Assembly: GCA_037974335.1 (NCBI GenBank)
Contig: CM075729.1
Span: 110,962,437 to 111,026,436, forward strand
DNA length: 64,000 nucleotides
Direction of reading: 5' to 3'
Source of the DNA: Prionace glauca
Taxonomy: Eukaryota > Chordata > Chondrichthyes > Carcharhiniformes > Carcharhinidae
The position numbers and the translations under genes are program-made. Of the stretch, positions 10,804 through 20,460 are shown piece by piece (the stretch's first letter is position 1; each line of letters starts with the position of its first letter). Under the pieces are notes generated by a model. The model made no database searches, was not told the DNA's origin, and saw only the letters and a list, made by a program, of their open reading frames with translations.

Positions 10804-13800
10804 CTGAGAGAGAAAGAAAGAGGAGTCAGTACAGGAACCTCGAGATAGAGAGTCCCGGCATCACCCCCTTCACCGACTCTCACTCCCCCCTCACTCACCG
10901 ACTCTCACTCCCCCCTCACTCACCGACTCTCACTCCCCCCTCACTCACCGACTCTCACTCCCCCCTCACTCACCGACTCTCACTCCCCCCTCACTCACCG
11001 ACTCTCACTCCCCCCCTCACTCGTCGACTCTCACTCCCCCCTCACTCACCGACTCTCACTCCACCCTCACTCACCGACTCTCACTCCCCCCCTCACTCAC
11101 CGACTCTCACTCCCCCCTCACTCACCGACTCTCATTCCCCCTCACTCACTGACACTTACTCCCCCCTCATTCTCCGACTCTCACTCCCCCCTCCCTCACC
11201 GACTCTCACTCCCCCCTCCCTCTCCGACTCTCACTCCCCCCTCCCTCACCGACTCTCACTTCCCCCTCACGCACCGACTCTCACTCCCCCCTCACTCTCC
11301 GACTCTCACTCCCTCATCACTCACAGACTCTCACTCCCCCCTCACTCGCTGACTCTCGCTCACCCCTCACTCGCCGACTCTCACTCCCCCCTCACTCACC
11401 GACTCTAACCCCCCCAACTCACCGACTCTCACTCCCCCCTCACTCGCCGACTCTTACTCTCCCCTCACTCACCGACTCTCACTCACCAACTCTCACTCCC
11501 CCCTCACTCGCCGACGCTCACTCCCCCCTCACTCGCCGACTCTCACTCCCCCCTCACTCGCCGACTCTCATGCCCCCTTCACTCGCCGACTCTCTCGCCC
11601 CCTTCACTCGCCGACTCTCACTCCCCTCTCACTCGCCGACTCTCACTCCCCCCTCACTCACCGACTCACTCCCCCTTCACTCACCGACTCTCACTCCCCC
11701 GTCACTCACCGACTCTCACTCCCCCCTCACTCACCGACTCTCACTCCCCCCTCATTCACCGACTCTCACTCCCGCCTCACTCACCGACTCTCATTCCCCC
11801 TCACACTGACACTTACTCCCCCCTCACTCTCCGACTCTCACTCCCCCCTCCCTCACCGACTCTCACTCCCCCCTCCCTCTCCGACTCTCACTCCCCCCCT
11901 CCCTCACCGACTCTCACTCCCCCCTCACTCTCCGACTCTCACTCCCTCATCACTCACAGACTCTCACTCCCCCCTCACTCGCTGACTCTCGCTCACCCCT
12001 CACTCGCCGACTCTCACTCCCCCCTCACTCACCGACTCTAACCCCCCCCCACTCACCGACTCTCACTCCCCCCTCACTCGCCGACTCTTACTCTCCCCTC
12101 ACTCACCGACTCTCACTCACCAACTCTCACTCCCCCCCTCACTCGCCGACGCTCACTCCCCCCTCACTCGCGGACTCTCACTCCCCCCTCACTCGCCGAC
12201 TCTCATGCCCCCTTCACTCGCCGACTCTCTCGCCCCCTTCACTCGCCGACTCTCACTCCCCTCTCACTCGCCGACTCTCACTCCCCCCTCACTCACCGAC
12301 TCACTCCCCCTTCACTCACCGACTCTCACTCCCCCGTCACTCACCGACTCTCACTCCCCCCTCACTCACCGACTCTCACTCCCTCCTCATTCACCGACTC
12401 TCACTCCCGCCTCACTCACCGACTCTCACTCCCCCCTCACTCACCGACTCTCACTCCCCCCTCACTCACCGACTCTCACTCCCCCCCTCACTCACCGACT
12501 CTCACTCCCCCCTCCCTCTCCGACTCTCACTCCCCCCTCCCTCACCGACTCTCACTCCCCCCTCCCTCACCGACTCTCACTTCCCCCTCACTCACTGACT
12601 CTCACTCTCCCCTCACTCACTGACTCTCACTCCCCCCTCACTCACTGACTCACTCCCCCCTCACTCACTGACTCTCACTCCCCCCGCACTCACCGACTCT
12701 CACTCCCCCCTCACTCACCGACTCTCACTCCCCCCTCACTCACCGACTCTCACTCCCCCCTCACTCACTGACTCTCACTCCCCCCTCACTCACCGACTCT
12801 CACTCCCCCCTCACTCACCGACTCTCACTCCCCCCTCACTCACCGACTCTCACTCCCCCCTCACTCACCGACTCTCACTCACCCCTCACTCACCGACTCT
12901 CACTCCCCCCTCACTCACCGACTCTCACTCCCCCCTCACTCACCGACTCTCACTCACCCCTCACTCACCGACTCTCACTCCCCCCTCACTCACCGACTCT
13001 CAATTCTCTCTGTCCGTATTCCAGGTATTTTCTCAGCCACTCGATACACTCCACCTCCAGGTAATCTTTCCATCGCTGATTGTCGTCAGTGTCCCGGTCC
13101 CAACTATTTTTGGTGATCTCCCCCCAGGGCACCGGGGTCACCCACACCATGTGATCCTTGTTGAAGCTGAGAAAATCATGTCCGTCCCACCCATACTGGT
13201 TGAATCCACTCGTGGTCCCATCATCCCTCAGGTCACAGCCAGTCATCAGCTGGTAAACATGGATCCCTGTGGATCAGAAACACAAACAGCCAATCAGAGA
13301 CAGTCCTAATCACTGAACCAATTTGCACAGCCAATCAGAACCAATCTCACTGGGTGATCTCATCCGACCAGCCAATCAACATCAACTACTCTGCCCCCTC
13401 CCCCACTCACAGCCAATCAGAGCCAGCCTCAATCCCTCCACACATTCACAGCCAATCACATTTCCTGTCACATCTCCAATCGCAGCCAATCAGCCTCTGG
13501 CTCCCGGTTCCTGATCCACTCTGGGTTTCTCCTCATTCCCACCTGGATCCCCGGGTGCTGGGAGAGTGAGCACTCACCTCCTGTCTGGTTGCTGCGGGAC
13601 ACGAGGCGCGGAATCCAACGTTTAAAACCCATCTCCTGCTCCTGTGCGAGGATCTTCTTCCTCTCCCAGGCTGCCGGACCCTCGCTCTCCACCATCCACT
13701 GCTCCCGGGGGATCAGCTCCCTCCGATCACTGTCGTACATAACAAACTGGACACCGTCCACATAACCGACACCCACAAACTCCGGGAGACCCGGGATCGG

Positions 13801-15074
13801 AGTCATTCCCGTGAGGAAATACCGGAGAGAGTGAGAGCCTGAAATAGAGAGAGAGAGAATTCAGGATATACACCCTAAAAACACCAACACCCTCACACAC
13901 ACACACACACAGATCGGGGCATGAACCCCAAAACACTGATTCCAAACCGAGAGCAAAACCTCCACCCAGCCTGGCATTGCCCCTCTCACACCCCATCACT
14001 CACTGACCCAGGGTTAATACCCCAGTACCCAGCCTGTCATTGCCCCTCTCACACCCCATCACTCACTGACCCAGGGTTAATACCCCAGTACCCAGCCTGG
14101 CATTGCCCCTCTCACACCCCATCACTCACTGACCCAGGGTGAATACCCCAGTACCCAGCCTGGCATTGCCCCTCTCACACCCCATCACTCACTGACCCAG
14201 GGTTAATACCCCAGTACCCAGTCTGGCATTGCCCCTCTCACACCCCATCACTCACTGACCCAGGGTTAATACCCCAGTACCCAGCCTGTCATTGCCCCTC
14301 TCACACCCCATCACTCACTGACCCAGGGTTAATACCCCAGTACCCAGCCTGGCATTGCCCCTCTCACACCCCATCACTCACTGACCCAGGGTTAATACCC
14401 CAGTACCCAGCCTGGCATTGCCCCTCTCACACCCCATCACTCACTGACCCAGGGTTAATACCCCAGTACCCAGCCTGTCATTGCCCCTCTCACACCCCAT
14501 CACTCACTGACCCAGGGTTAATACCCCAGTACCCAGCCTGGCATTGTCCCTCTCACACCCCATCACTCACTGACCCAGGGTTAATGCCCCAGTACCCAGC
14601 CTGGCATTGCCCCTCTCACACCCCATCACTCACTGACCCAGGGTTAATGCCCCAGTACCCAGCCTGGCATTGCCCCTCTCACACCCCATCACTCACTGAC
14701 CCAGGGTTAATGCCCCAGTACCCAGCCTGGCATTGCCCCTCTCACACCCCATCACTCACTGACCCAGGGTTAATACCCCAGTACCCAGCCTGGCATTGCC
14801 CCTCTCACACCCCATCACTCACTGACCCAGGGTTAATGCCCCAGTACCCAGCCTGGCATTGCCCCTCTCACATCCCATCACTCACTGACCCAGGGTTAAT
14901 ACCCAGTACCCAGCCTGGCATTGCCCCTCTCACACCCCATCACTCACTGACCCAGGGTTAATACCCCAGTACCCAGCCTGGCATTGCCCCTCTCACACCC
15001 CATCACTCACCTGCAGACACCTCTCCACACAGAAGGACCAGCTCTATCAATCCAATCATTGCTGCTTCCCTCAT
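10540..15074 (-). CDS. MHC class I heavy chain, gene A (leader to alpha3; 3' part off window)
   Basis: The product is a cell-surface glycoprotein that presents peptides to CD8 T cells with beta2-microglobulin. Exons on the minus strand: leader 15074-15011, alpha1 13838-13578, alpha2 13266-12994, alpha3 10803-10540. All have AG acceptors and GT donors and phase-1 junctions. Key residues by eye: SHSLRYF (Tyr7), R84 (typical of non-mammalian class I), NQT glycosylation site at the end of alpha1, MTGCDL and VECIEW (alpha2 Cys pair), Thr143, Trp147, Tyr159, Tyr171, LSCAV and YSCRV (alpha3 Ig disulfide). Position 59 is Ala and 146 is Ser, so two of the usual peptide-terminus anchors differ. That leaves classical or non-classical status open. 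No TM exon is seen between 1 and 10.5 kb; by analogy with gene B it lies off the left edge. All visible exons are intact. Confidence 0.92.
10868..12993. repeat. 25-bp minisatellite filling gene A intron 3
   Basis: About 85 tandem units of 25 bp. On the gene strand each unit holds AGAGTCG/GTGAGTGAG followed by a G-rich spacer. This is the same sequence as the alpha2 exon end and its splice donor at 13000-12985. Variants include units with GC or GA in place of GT. A 635-bp higher-order duplication is visible inside (about 11155-11790 against 11790-12425). Open frames on the plus strand rich in S, P, L, T, H are repeat artefacts. Confidence 0.95.
12994..13266 (-). CDS. Gene A exon 3, alpha2 domain
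   Basis: 273 nt. Encodes [42 protein letters not shown] and [21 protein letters not shown]. Contains the alpha2 disulfide cysteines, T143/W147 (ITKNSW), Y159 (DYLE) and Y171 (RKYLE). Residue 146 is Ser. The donor TCG/gtgagtgag is the seed of the adjoining minisatellite. Confidence 0.95.
13267..13577. repeat. Gene A intron 2 with repeated 'cagccaatcag' motifs
   Basis: A 311-bp intron. The plus strand carries six copies of 'cagccaatca' at about 13288, 13327, 13368, 13410, 13448 and 13484, spaced about 36-42 bp. Each holds CCAAT, the NF-Y core also used in class I promoters. They may be only a diverged tandem repeat. The same pattern is kept in gene B (49955-50260). Confidence 0.7.
13578..13838 (-). 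CDS. Gene A exon 2, alpha1 domain
   Basis: 261 nt, phase 1-1. Encodes [43 protein letters not shown] and ends RLVSRSNQTGG. Tyr7 is present, Tyr59 is replaced by Ala, position 84 is Arg, and the conserved N-glycosylation sequon NQT is intact. There is one extra residue between the two Trp of the helix start compared with human class I. Confidence 0.95.
13970..15008. repeat. 63-bp minisatellite filling gene A intron 1
   Basis: Seventeen tandem units with a 63-bp period ('cagcctggcattgcccctct...'), nearly identical. On the gene strand the unit starts GTGAGTGATGGGGTGTGAG, exactly the first bases of intron 1 after the leader exon donor, so the array starts at the splice site. Later units read TCA/GTGAGTG, a weaker donor context. 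Gene B has only six units. Confidence 0.95.
15011..15074 (-). CDS. Gene A exon 1, signal peptide
   Basis: The ATG at 15074-15072 starts [21 protein letters not shown], a 21-residue signal peptide with a hydrophobic core and a small-residue cleavage end. The donor is CTGCAG/gtgagtg. The second in-frame Met at codon 6 is an alternative start. The peptide is identical in gene B. Confidence 0.88.
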
Positions 15075-15240
15075 CTTGGGGAAACATTTGGAGGAAACTC
15101 TTTTTCGAAGAAAGACCATTTTCTCAACTCACTCCTTCTGTGTTTCCCTGTTTACACTGAGCCTCAATCTGATTGGACACAAAATAGGACTTAACCAATC
15201 AGAATAAAGAGATTCAGTGAGTCATCAGTCTCCGGCAGAA
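15075..15240 (-). promoter_or_regulatory. Gene A proximal promoter with Y-box and X2-like element
   Basis: Read on the gene strand there is a TGACTCA (15224-15218), 15 nt of spacer, then CTGATTGGTT (Y-box, 15202-15193), about 120 nt upstream of the ATG. This order and spacing resemble the X2-Y part of the MHC SXY module bound by RFX/CREB/NF-Y. A second inverted CCAAT (15169-15176) follows. 'agtttcctcc' and 'gggaaacacag' nearer the ATG could be interferon-responsive but do not match a full ISRE. The start site is not defined by any clear TATA. Confidence 0.55.
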
Positions 15241-15289
15241 TAGAAAAAAAACAGGTTGAGAACCTGCCTCAATGTTGAGAACTGTCCAA

Positions 15290-15654
15290 TTAGATAAACT
15301 CTGGGAGATTAAAACCCCTTTCATTTAACCTCCTTTTATTATTCTGGTGATCGGAACCCTCTCCAAGACCAATCTCCCCTTCCTGAGGTGCGGTGTCCAG
15401 AACTGAACACAGTGACTCCAGACAGGGTCTGAATAAACACTCTGTGAAACTGAACTTCACTTCCATCACTTTGTCCACCATCCAGATACAATCAATGTTC
15501 CATTAGACAGACTGGTGAAATGGGCAGACACAGGGCAGGTGAAATACAATCCAGTGAAGTATTTTAAGTGCTGCAGTTTGAACAGAAGAATGTACAGAGG
15601 TAATGTAAACTGAATGGTACAGTTATAAAGGGATTGTAGGAACAGAGAGACCTG
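15290..15654. mobile_element. Two small old CR1 fragments in opposite orientations
   Basis: 15290-15490 reads in reverse like the CR1 thumb/3' region ('ccagaactgaacacagtgactccag'). 15500-15650 reads in the plus sense as RLVKWADTGQVKYNPVK, the CR1 segment after FADD. Both are diverged. Confidence 0.55.
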
Positions 15655-15708
15655 TGTGAGTGTGAGGCATTCAACCTCTGATCTCCGAGTAAGTGTTCTC
15701 CAAGGCGG

Positions 15709-16039
15709 CACGGTAGCACAGTGGTTAGCACTGCTGCTTCACAGCTCCAGGGTCCTGGGTTCGATTCCCGGCTCGGGTCACTGCCTGTGTGGAATTTGCA
15801 CATTCTCCTCGTGTCTGCATGGATTTTCTCCGGTTTCCTCCCACAGTCCAAAGATGTGCGGGTTAGGTTCATTGGCTATGCTAAAATTGCCCCTTAGTGT
15901 CCTGGGATGTGTAGGTTAGAGGGATTAGCAGGTAAAATGTGTAGAGATATGGGGATAGGGTCTGGGTGGGATTGTGTTCGGTGCAGACTCGATGGGCCGA
16001 AGGGCCTGTTTCAGCACTGTAGGGTTCTATGCTGGTTCT
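15709..16039 (+). mobile_element. tRNA-derived SINE, HE1-like, near complete
   Basis: Starts 'ggcacggtagcacagtggttagcactgctg' (A-box region) and has 'ggttcgattccc' (B-box), a conserved body ('ccaaagatgtgcgggttag') and the 3' end 'gggccgaagggcctgtttcagc...gttctatg'. 'aaggcggca' at 15702-15710 and 16040-16048 brackets it (target duplication, partly overlapping the SINE head). The '...ttctatg' end matches the 3' end of the CR1 copies at 17783 and 61527, the likely LINE partner. Confidence 0.9.
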
Positions 16040-16371
16040 AAGGCGGCATTCACGACACACGACAGCGCAGAGTTGGTGAGCAGAGACTGAGAGCCAAGTT
16101 CCGCACACATGAGGACGGCCTCAACCGGGATCTTGGGTTCATGTCACACTATCTGTAACCCCCGTGACTTGCCTAGGCTTGCAAAATCTCAGAAAGTGTC
16201 CACTCTGGAAACAATACACATCTCTTTAACCTGGGCTTCATGCGTTCTCGACTCACATTGTCTGTACCTTTTAAGACTTGATTAGCTGTAAAGATCTGCA
16301 TTCCAATCAGTATTCTGTAAATTGAATTTGTGTCTTTTCTGCCCTGTTTGTGAATAGAACATCCATGAAGG

Positions 16372-17783
16372 TTAGCGAATGTTGTCCCATTGTTTGAGAA
16401 GGGGAACAGAGACTTCCCCGGGAATTATAGATCAGTGAGTCTCACTTCTGTTGTGGGCAAGGTTTTAGAAAAAATTATTCGGTTTAGGATTTATAGTTAT
16501 TTGGAGAGTAATGAATTGATTGGAGATAGTCAGCATGGTTTTGTGGCGGGTAGGTCGTGCCTTACTAACCTTATTGAGTTTTTTGAGAAAGTGACCAAAG
16601 AGGTGGATGGGCAGTGGACGTGGTGTATATGGATTTTAGTAAGGCGTTTGATAAGGTTCACCATGGTAGGCTTCTGCAGAAAATGCAGATATATGGGATT
16701 GGGGGTGATCTAGGGAATTGGATCAGGAATTGGCTAGCGGATAGGAGGCAGAGGGTGGTGGTTGATGGTAAATATTCATCATGGAGTTCAATTACGAGTG
16801 ATGTGCCTCAGGGATCTGTTTTGGGGCCACTGCTGTTTGTAATTTTTATTAATGATCTGGATGAGGGTATAGTTGGGTGGATTAGTAAATTTGCTGATGA
16901 CACCAAAGTCGGAGATGTGGTAGATAGTGATGAAGGGTGTCATAGTTTGCAGGAAGACTTAGACAGGTTGCAGAGCTGGGCCGAGAGGTGGCGGATGGAG
17001 TTTAATGCGGAGAAGTGTGAGGTAATTCACTTTGGTAGGAATAAGAGATGTGTCAAGTATAGGGCTAACGGGAGGACTTTGAATAGTGTGGATGAGCAGA
17101 GGGATCTAGGTGTATGTGTACATAGATCCCTGAAAGTTGGGAGTCAAGTAGATAAGGTTGTTAAGAAGGCATACGGTGTCCTGGCGTTTATTGGTAGGGG
17201 GATTGAATTTAGGAGTCGCAGCGTCATGTTGCAACTGTACACAACTCTGGTGCGGCCGCACTTGGAGTACTGTGTGCAGTTCTGGTCCCCACATTACAGG
17301 AAGGATGTGAAGGCTTTGGAGAAGGTGCAGAGGAGGTTTACCAGGATGTTGCCTGGTATGGAGGGGAGGTCCTATGAGGAGAGGCTGAGGGATTTGGGGT
17401 TGTTTTCGCTGGAAAGAAGGAGGCTGCGAGGGGATCTTATTGAAACATATAAGATGATTAGAGGTTTAGATAGGGTGGATAGTAATAGCCTTTTTCCTCT
17501 GATGGAGAAATCTAGCACGAGGGGGCATGGCTTTAAATTAAGGGGTAGTAGTTATAGGACGGATGTCAGGGGTAGGTTCTTTACCCAGAGGGTGGTGAGG
17601 GATTGGAATGCCCTGCCTGCTGCAGTTGTAAATGCGCCTAGTTTGGGGGCATTTAAGAGATCCGTGGATAGGTTTATGGACAAAAAGGGATTGGTTTAGG
17701 TTAATGGGTCATTGTTTTTGTAACTGGTCAGCGCAACATCGTGGGCCGAAGGGCCTGTTCTGCGCTGTAATGTTCTATGTTCT
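16372..17783 (+). mobile_element. 5'-truncated CR1 LINE (RT C-terminal two thirds)
   Basis: Encodes [39 protein letters not shown], a short deletion/frame change near 16612, then [44 protein letters not shown] and FTRMLPGMEGRSYEERL up to the stop at 17699. The 3' end is 'gggccgaagggcctgttctgcgctgtaatgttctatg'. 'atgaagg' at 16365-16371 and 17784-17790 is a 7-bp target duplication in the PLE. Close kin of the copy at 59713. Confidence 0.93.
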
Positions 17784-17952
17784 ATGAAGGAGCAGTGGTA
17801 TTCGCTACCCAATAAACCTGTTGGACTTTAACCTGGTGTTGTGGGATTTCTTACTGTGTTTACCCCAGTCCAATGCTGGCATCTCCACATCACATAATAA
17901 GACTACGAAAGAAGCAGATGGACCCCATTTCTTTATAAATAGGGGCACAGAG

Positions 17953-18430
17953 TACATAAGAACATAAGAAATAGGAGTAGGAGTAGGCTACCTAGCCCTT
18001 CGAGCCTGCCCCGCCATTCAATAAGATCATGACTGATCTGAAGTGGATCAGTTCCACTTTCCTGCTTTCTCCCCATAACCCTTAATTCCCTTGTCTGTCA
18101 AAAACCTATCTACCCATGACTAAAATATATTCAGCGAGGTAGCCTCCACCACTTCAACGGGCAGAGAATTCCAGAGATTCACTACCCTTTGAGTGAAGAA
18201 GTTTCTCCCCAACCCTGATCTAAGCTGCCCCCCCCCCCCCCCGCCTTGCCTTGAGGCTGTGCCCTCTCGTCCTGCTATCCTTTCTAAGCGGGAAGAATCT
18301 CTCTACCTCTACCCTATCTATCCCCTTCACTATCTTATACGTCTCTATAAGATCCCCCCTCAGCCTTCTAAACTCCAACAAGTACAGACCCAGTCTATTT
18401 AGTCTCTCTTTATAGGTCATCCCATCATCT
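17953..18430 (-). mobile_element. CR1 3' fragment, reverse
   Basis: Begins at the left with 'acataagaacataagaaatagg' (reversed 3' end). The reverse frame encodes MTYKERLNRLGLYLLEFRRLRGDLIETYKIVKGIDRVEVERFFPL. A C-run near 18231-18242 breaks it. Same subfamily as 28125-29880. Confidence 0.87.
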
Positions 18431-18439
18431 CCAGTATCA

Positions 18440-18640
18440 GTACAAAATCAAGGAGGTCCCACTGAACATTGATAAAATATTGATTAGATCTCAGCTGGAG
18501 AATTGACCTGACCTCTGGTCACAGTGTTTTAGGAAGAATATCAATGTATTCGAAAGGGTGCAGAGGAGATTTGCTGGAATATTATTGGAGAGAAGGGACT
18601 TCTGAATGACACTGGGACAATTCAATGTGTTGGGCTATGC
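18440..18640 (+). mobile_element. Old CR1 thumb fragment
   Basis: Weak but recognisable: 'gattagatctcagctggagaattg' and 'gaaagggtgcagaggagatttgctgg' equal the CR1 HLEY/VQRRF region in a diverged copy. Confidence 0.55.
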
Positions 18641-18907
18641 ATATCTTTCATAAAACATGGAAAGACATTGCATTGCCCAGAAAGTTGATACTGACTTGGA
18701 GTTTTGTTCTGTAAAGAGGACCATAAATACTCGTTGGACTGGGAGTCAGCCTGCCTTGAACTGACTTCAATGGTAATTGAGGAAGAGTTTTTTGCTTGTT
18801 TTGAACTGGAATCACTTTAATTGATTGGTAATAAAACTGAAAAACAAAGTCTAGCTTTGTTCTGGAAATCACAGAGCAGGGAGAAACTGCTTGTTTGAAT
18901 TGAATGT

Positions 18908-19195
18908 GGTGCCATGGTGGCAAAGTGGTTAGCACTGCTGCCTCACAGTGCCAGAGACCCAGATTCAATTTGGGTGACTGATTGTGTCTGCATGGGTTTC
19001 AACTGGGTGCTCCGGTTTCCTCCCACAGTCCAGAGATGTGCTGGTTAGTGGATTAGCGATGCTAAATTGCCCCTTAGTATCAAGGGGATTAACAGGGTAT
19101 ATGTGTGGGGTTACAGGAATAGGATGTGGGTGGGATTGTTGTTGGTGCAAGTTCAATGGGCTGAATGGCCTCTTCTGCACTGTTTCTGCACAAAC
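18908..19195 (+). mobile_element. tRNA-derived SINE, HE1-like
   Basis: 'tggtggcaaagtggttagcactgctgcctcacagtgcc', a decayed B-box, 'ggtttcctcccacagtccagagatgtg' and 'gggctgaatggcctcttctgcac'. Complete outline but diverged. Confidence 0.85.
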
Positions 19196-19359
19196 CTCTT
19201 TGGGCAAAAAGTTGGACAATGTAGGTGACGCAACCTGATTCTCCCTCTGCCTTGCCTCAAGTTGTGTCTGGTTCATAACCTGCTGGCAGAGATTCCTCCT
19301 TTGAGTATATCCTGTGTGCATTTTGGACTTGCAAAGCTGAAACAGGAAGAATTGGTTCA

Positions 19360-19772
19360 TACAAACACAGAAACATAGAAGATAGGAGAAGGAGGTGGTG
19401 ATTTGACCTTTCGACCCTGCTCCACCATTCATTACAATCATGGCTGATCATCCAATTCAATAGCCTAATCTTGCTTTTTCTCCATAACCTTTGATCCCAT
19501 TTGCCCTTAGTGCTATATCCAGTTGCCTCTTGAATACATTCAATGTTTTGGCATCAGCTCCTTTCTGAGGTAATGAATTCCACAGGCTCACCACTCTTTG
19601 GGTGAAGAAATGTCTCCTCACCTCCACCCTGAATCCTCAGACTGTGACTCCTGGTTCAGGACTCCCCCACCATTGGAAATATCCTCCATGCATCTGCTCT
19701 GTCTCGTCCTAAACCACATCTGTGTCTGAAGACCCAATCTGTTTGTCCTTTGTAAGTGCTCAGCAACTGAGG
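19360..19772 (-). mobile_element. Old CR1 3' fragment, reverse
   Basis: Plus-strand words 'acacagaaacatagaagatagg', 'catggctgatcatcc' and 'ctctttgggtgaagaaatgtctcctc' are the reversed CR1 3' end and thumb in a diverged subfamily. Confidence 0.75.
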
Positions 19773-19774
19773 GT

Positions 19775-20460
19775 AATATTTTTATATGAACAGAGGATGA
19801 GACATTTTCAAGTTGGCCAGCTGTGACTAGTGGAGTGTCAACAGGATCAATGCTGGGACTCCAGCCAGTTTATAATCTACATTCATGACTCAGGCCAAGA
19901 GGCCGAGTGTAATGCATCTAAATTTAACATCGATTTGCCCACTCACTCAACATGACCAGGTCATTCTGAAGGATCTCTGCATCCTCGTCACAAAGCTATA
20001 AAGCCAGGTGGAACTGAGGAGAGATTGAGTCAGTCTGGATTGTAATTGGCTTGAGGTTAAAAGAAAGAAGGGGATCTCATGGAAATCTATACAATTCTAA
20101 CCGCGATGGACAGGGTGGATTCTGGAAAGATGTTCCCAATGACAGGGGAGTCCAAAGCCAGGGATCATAGTGTAATTATGTGGGGAGAGCCATTGAAGAC
20201 TGAGATAAGGAAAATTTCTTCACCCAGAGAGTGTTCAGCCTGTGGAATTCACTATCACAGCAAGCAGTTGAGGCCAAAACATGGTATATATTCAAGAAGC
20301 AGTTCAATATAGCACTTGGGCACAGTGGATCAAAAAATATGGGGGGAAGGCAGGATCAGACTATTAAATTGGAAGATCAGCCATGATCATAATGAATGGC
20401 AGAACAGGTTTGAAGGGCCGAATGGCCTTCTGCTGTTCTGATTTTCTGAGCTTTTATCAA
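19775..20460 (+). mobile_element. Old CR1 fragment, plus
   Basis: Contains decayed GVPQGS-like sequence near 19830 ('agtggagtgtcaacaggatc') and the tail 'gggatctcatggaaatctatacaattctaa', 'ttcttcacccagagagtg' and 'gggccgaatggccttctgctg' at 20419. Internal deletions are evident. Confidence 0.7.

Larger units (their letters stand above)
15655..17895 (+). mobile_element. PLE 3' part interrupted by a SINE and a CR1
   Basis: PLE sequence at 15655-15708 (GIY-YIG end, 'ttctccaaggcgg'), 16040-16371 ([11 protein letters not shown] codons and 3' UTR) and 17784-17895 ('caataaacctgttggactttaacctggtg', then the reversed-terminus words). The HE1-like SINE and a CR1 were inserted later, so the PLE is older than both. 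Confidence 0.85.

Noticed and set aside
10743-12648. Long plus-strand frames rich in Ser, Pro, Leu, Thr, His
   Set aside because: They are read-through of the 25-bp minisatellite in gene A intron 3. No start context, domain or antisense gene support.
10868-15008. CRISPR-like array
   Set aside because: Units are contiguous tandem repeats with no unique spacers, in a vertebrate gene.
15709-16039. tRNA gene because of A-box and B-box-like sequence
   Set aside because: It belongs to a tRNA-derived SINE with body and tail; no cloverleaf of a functional tRNA is evident.
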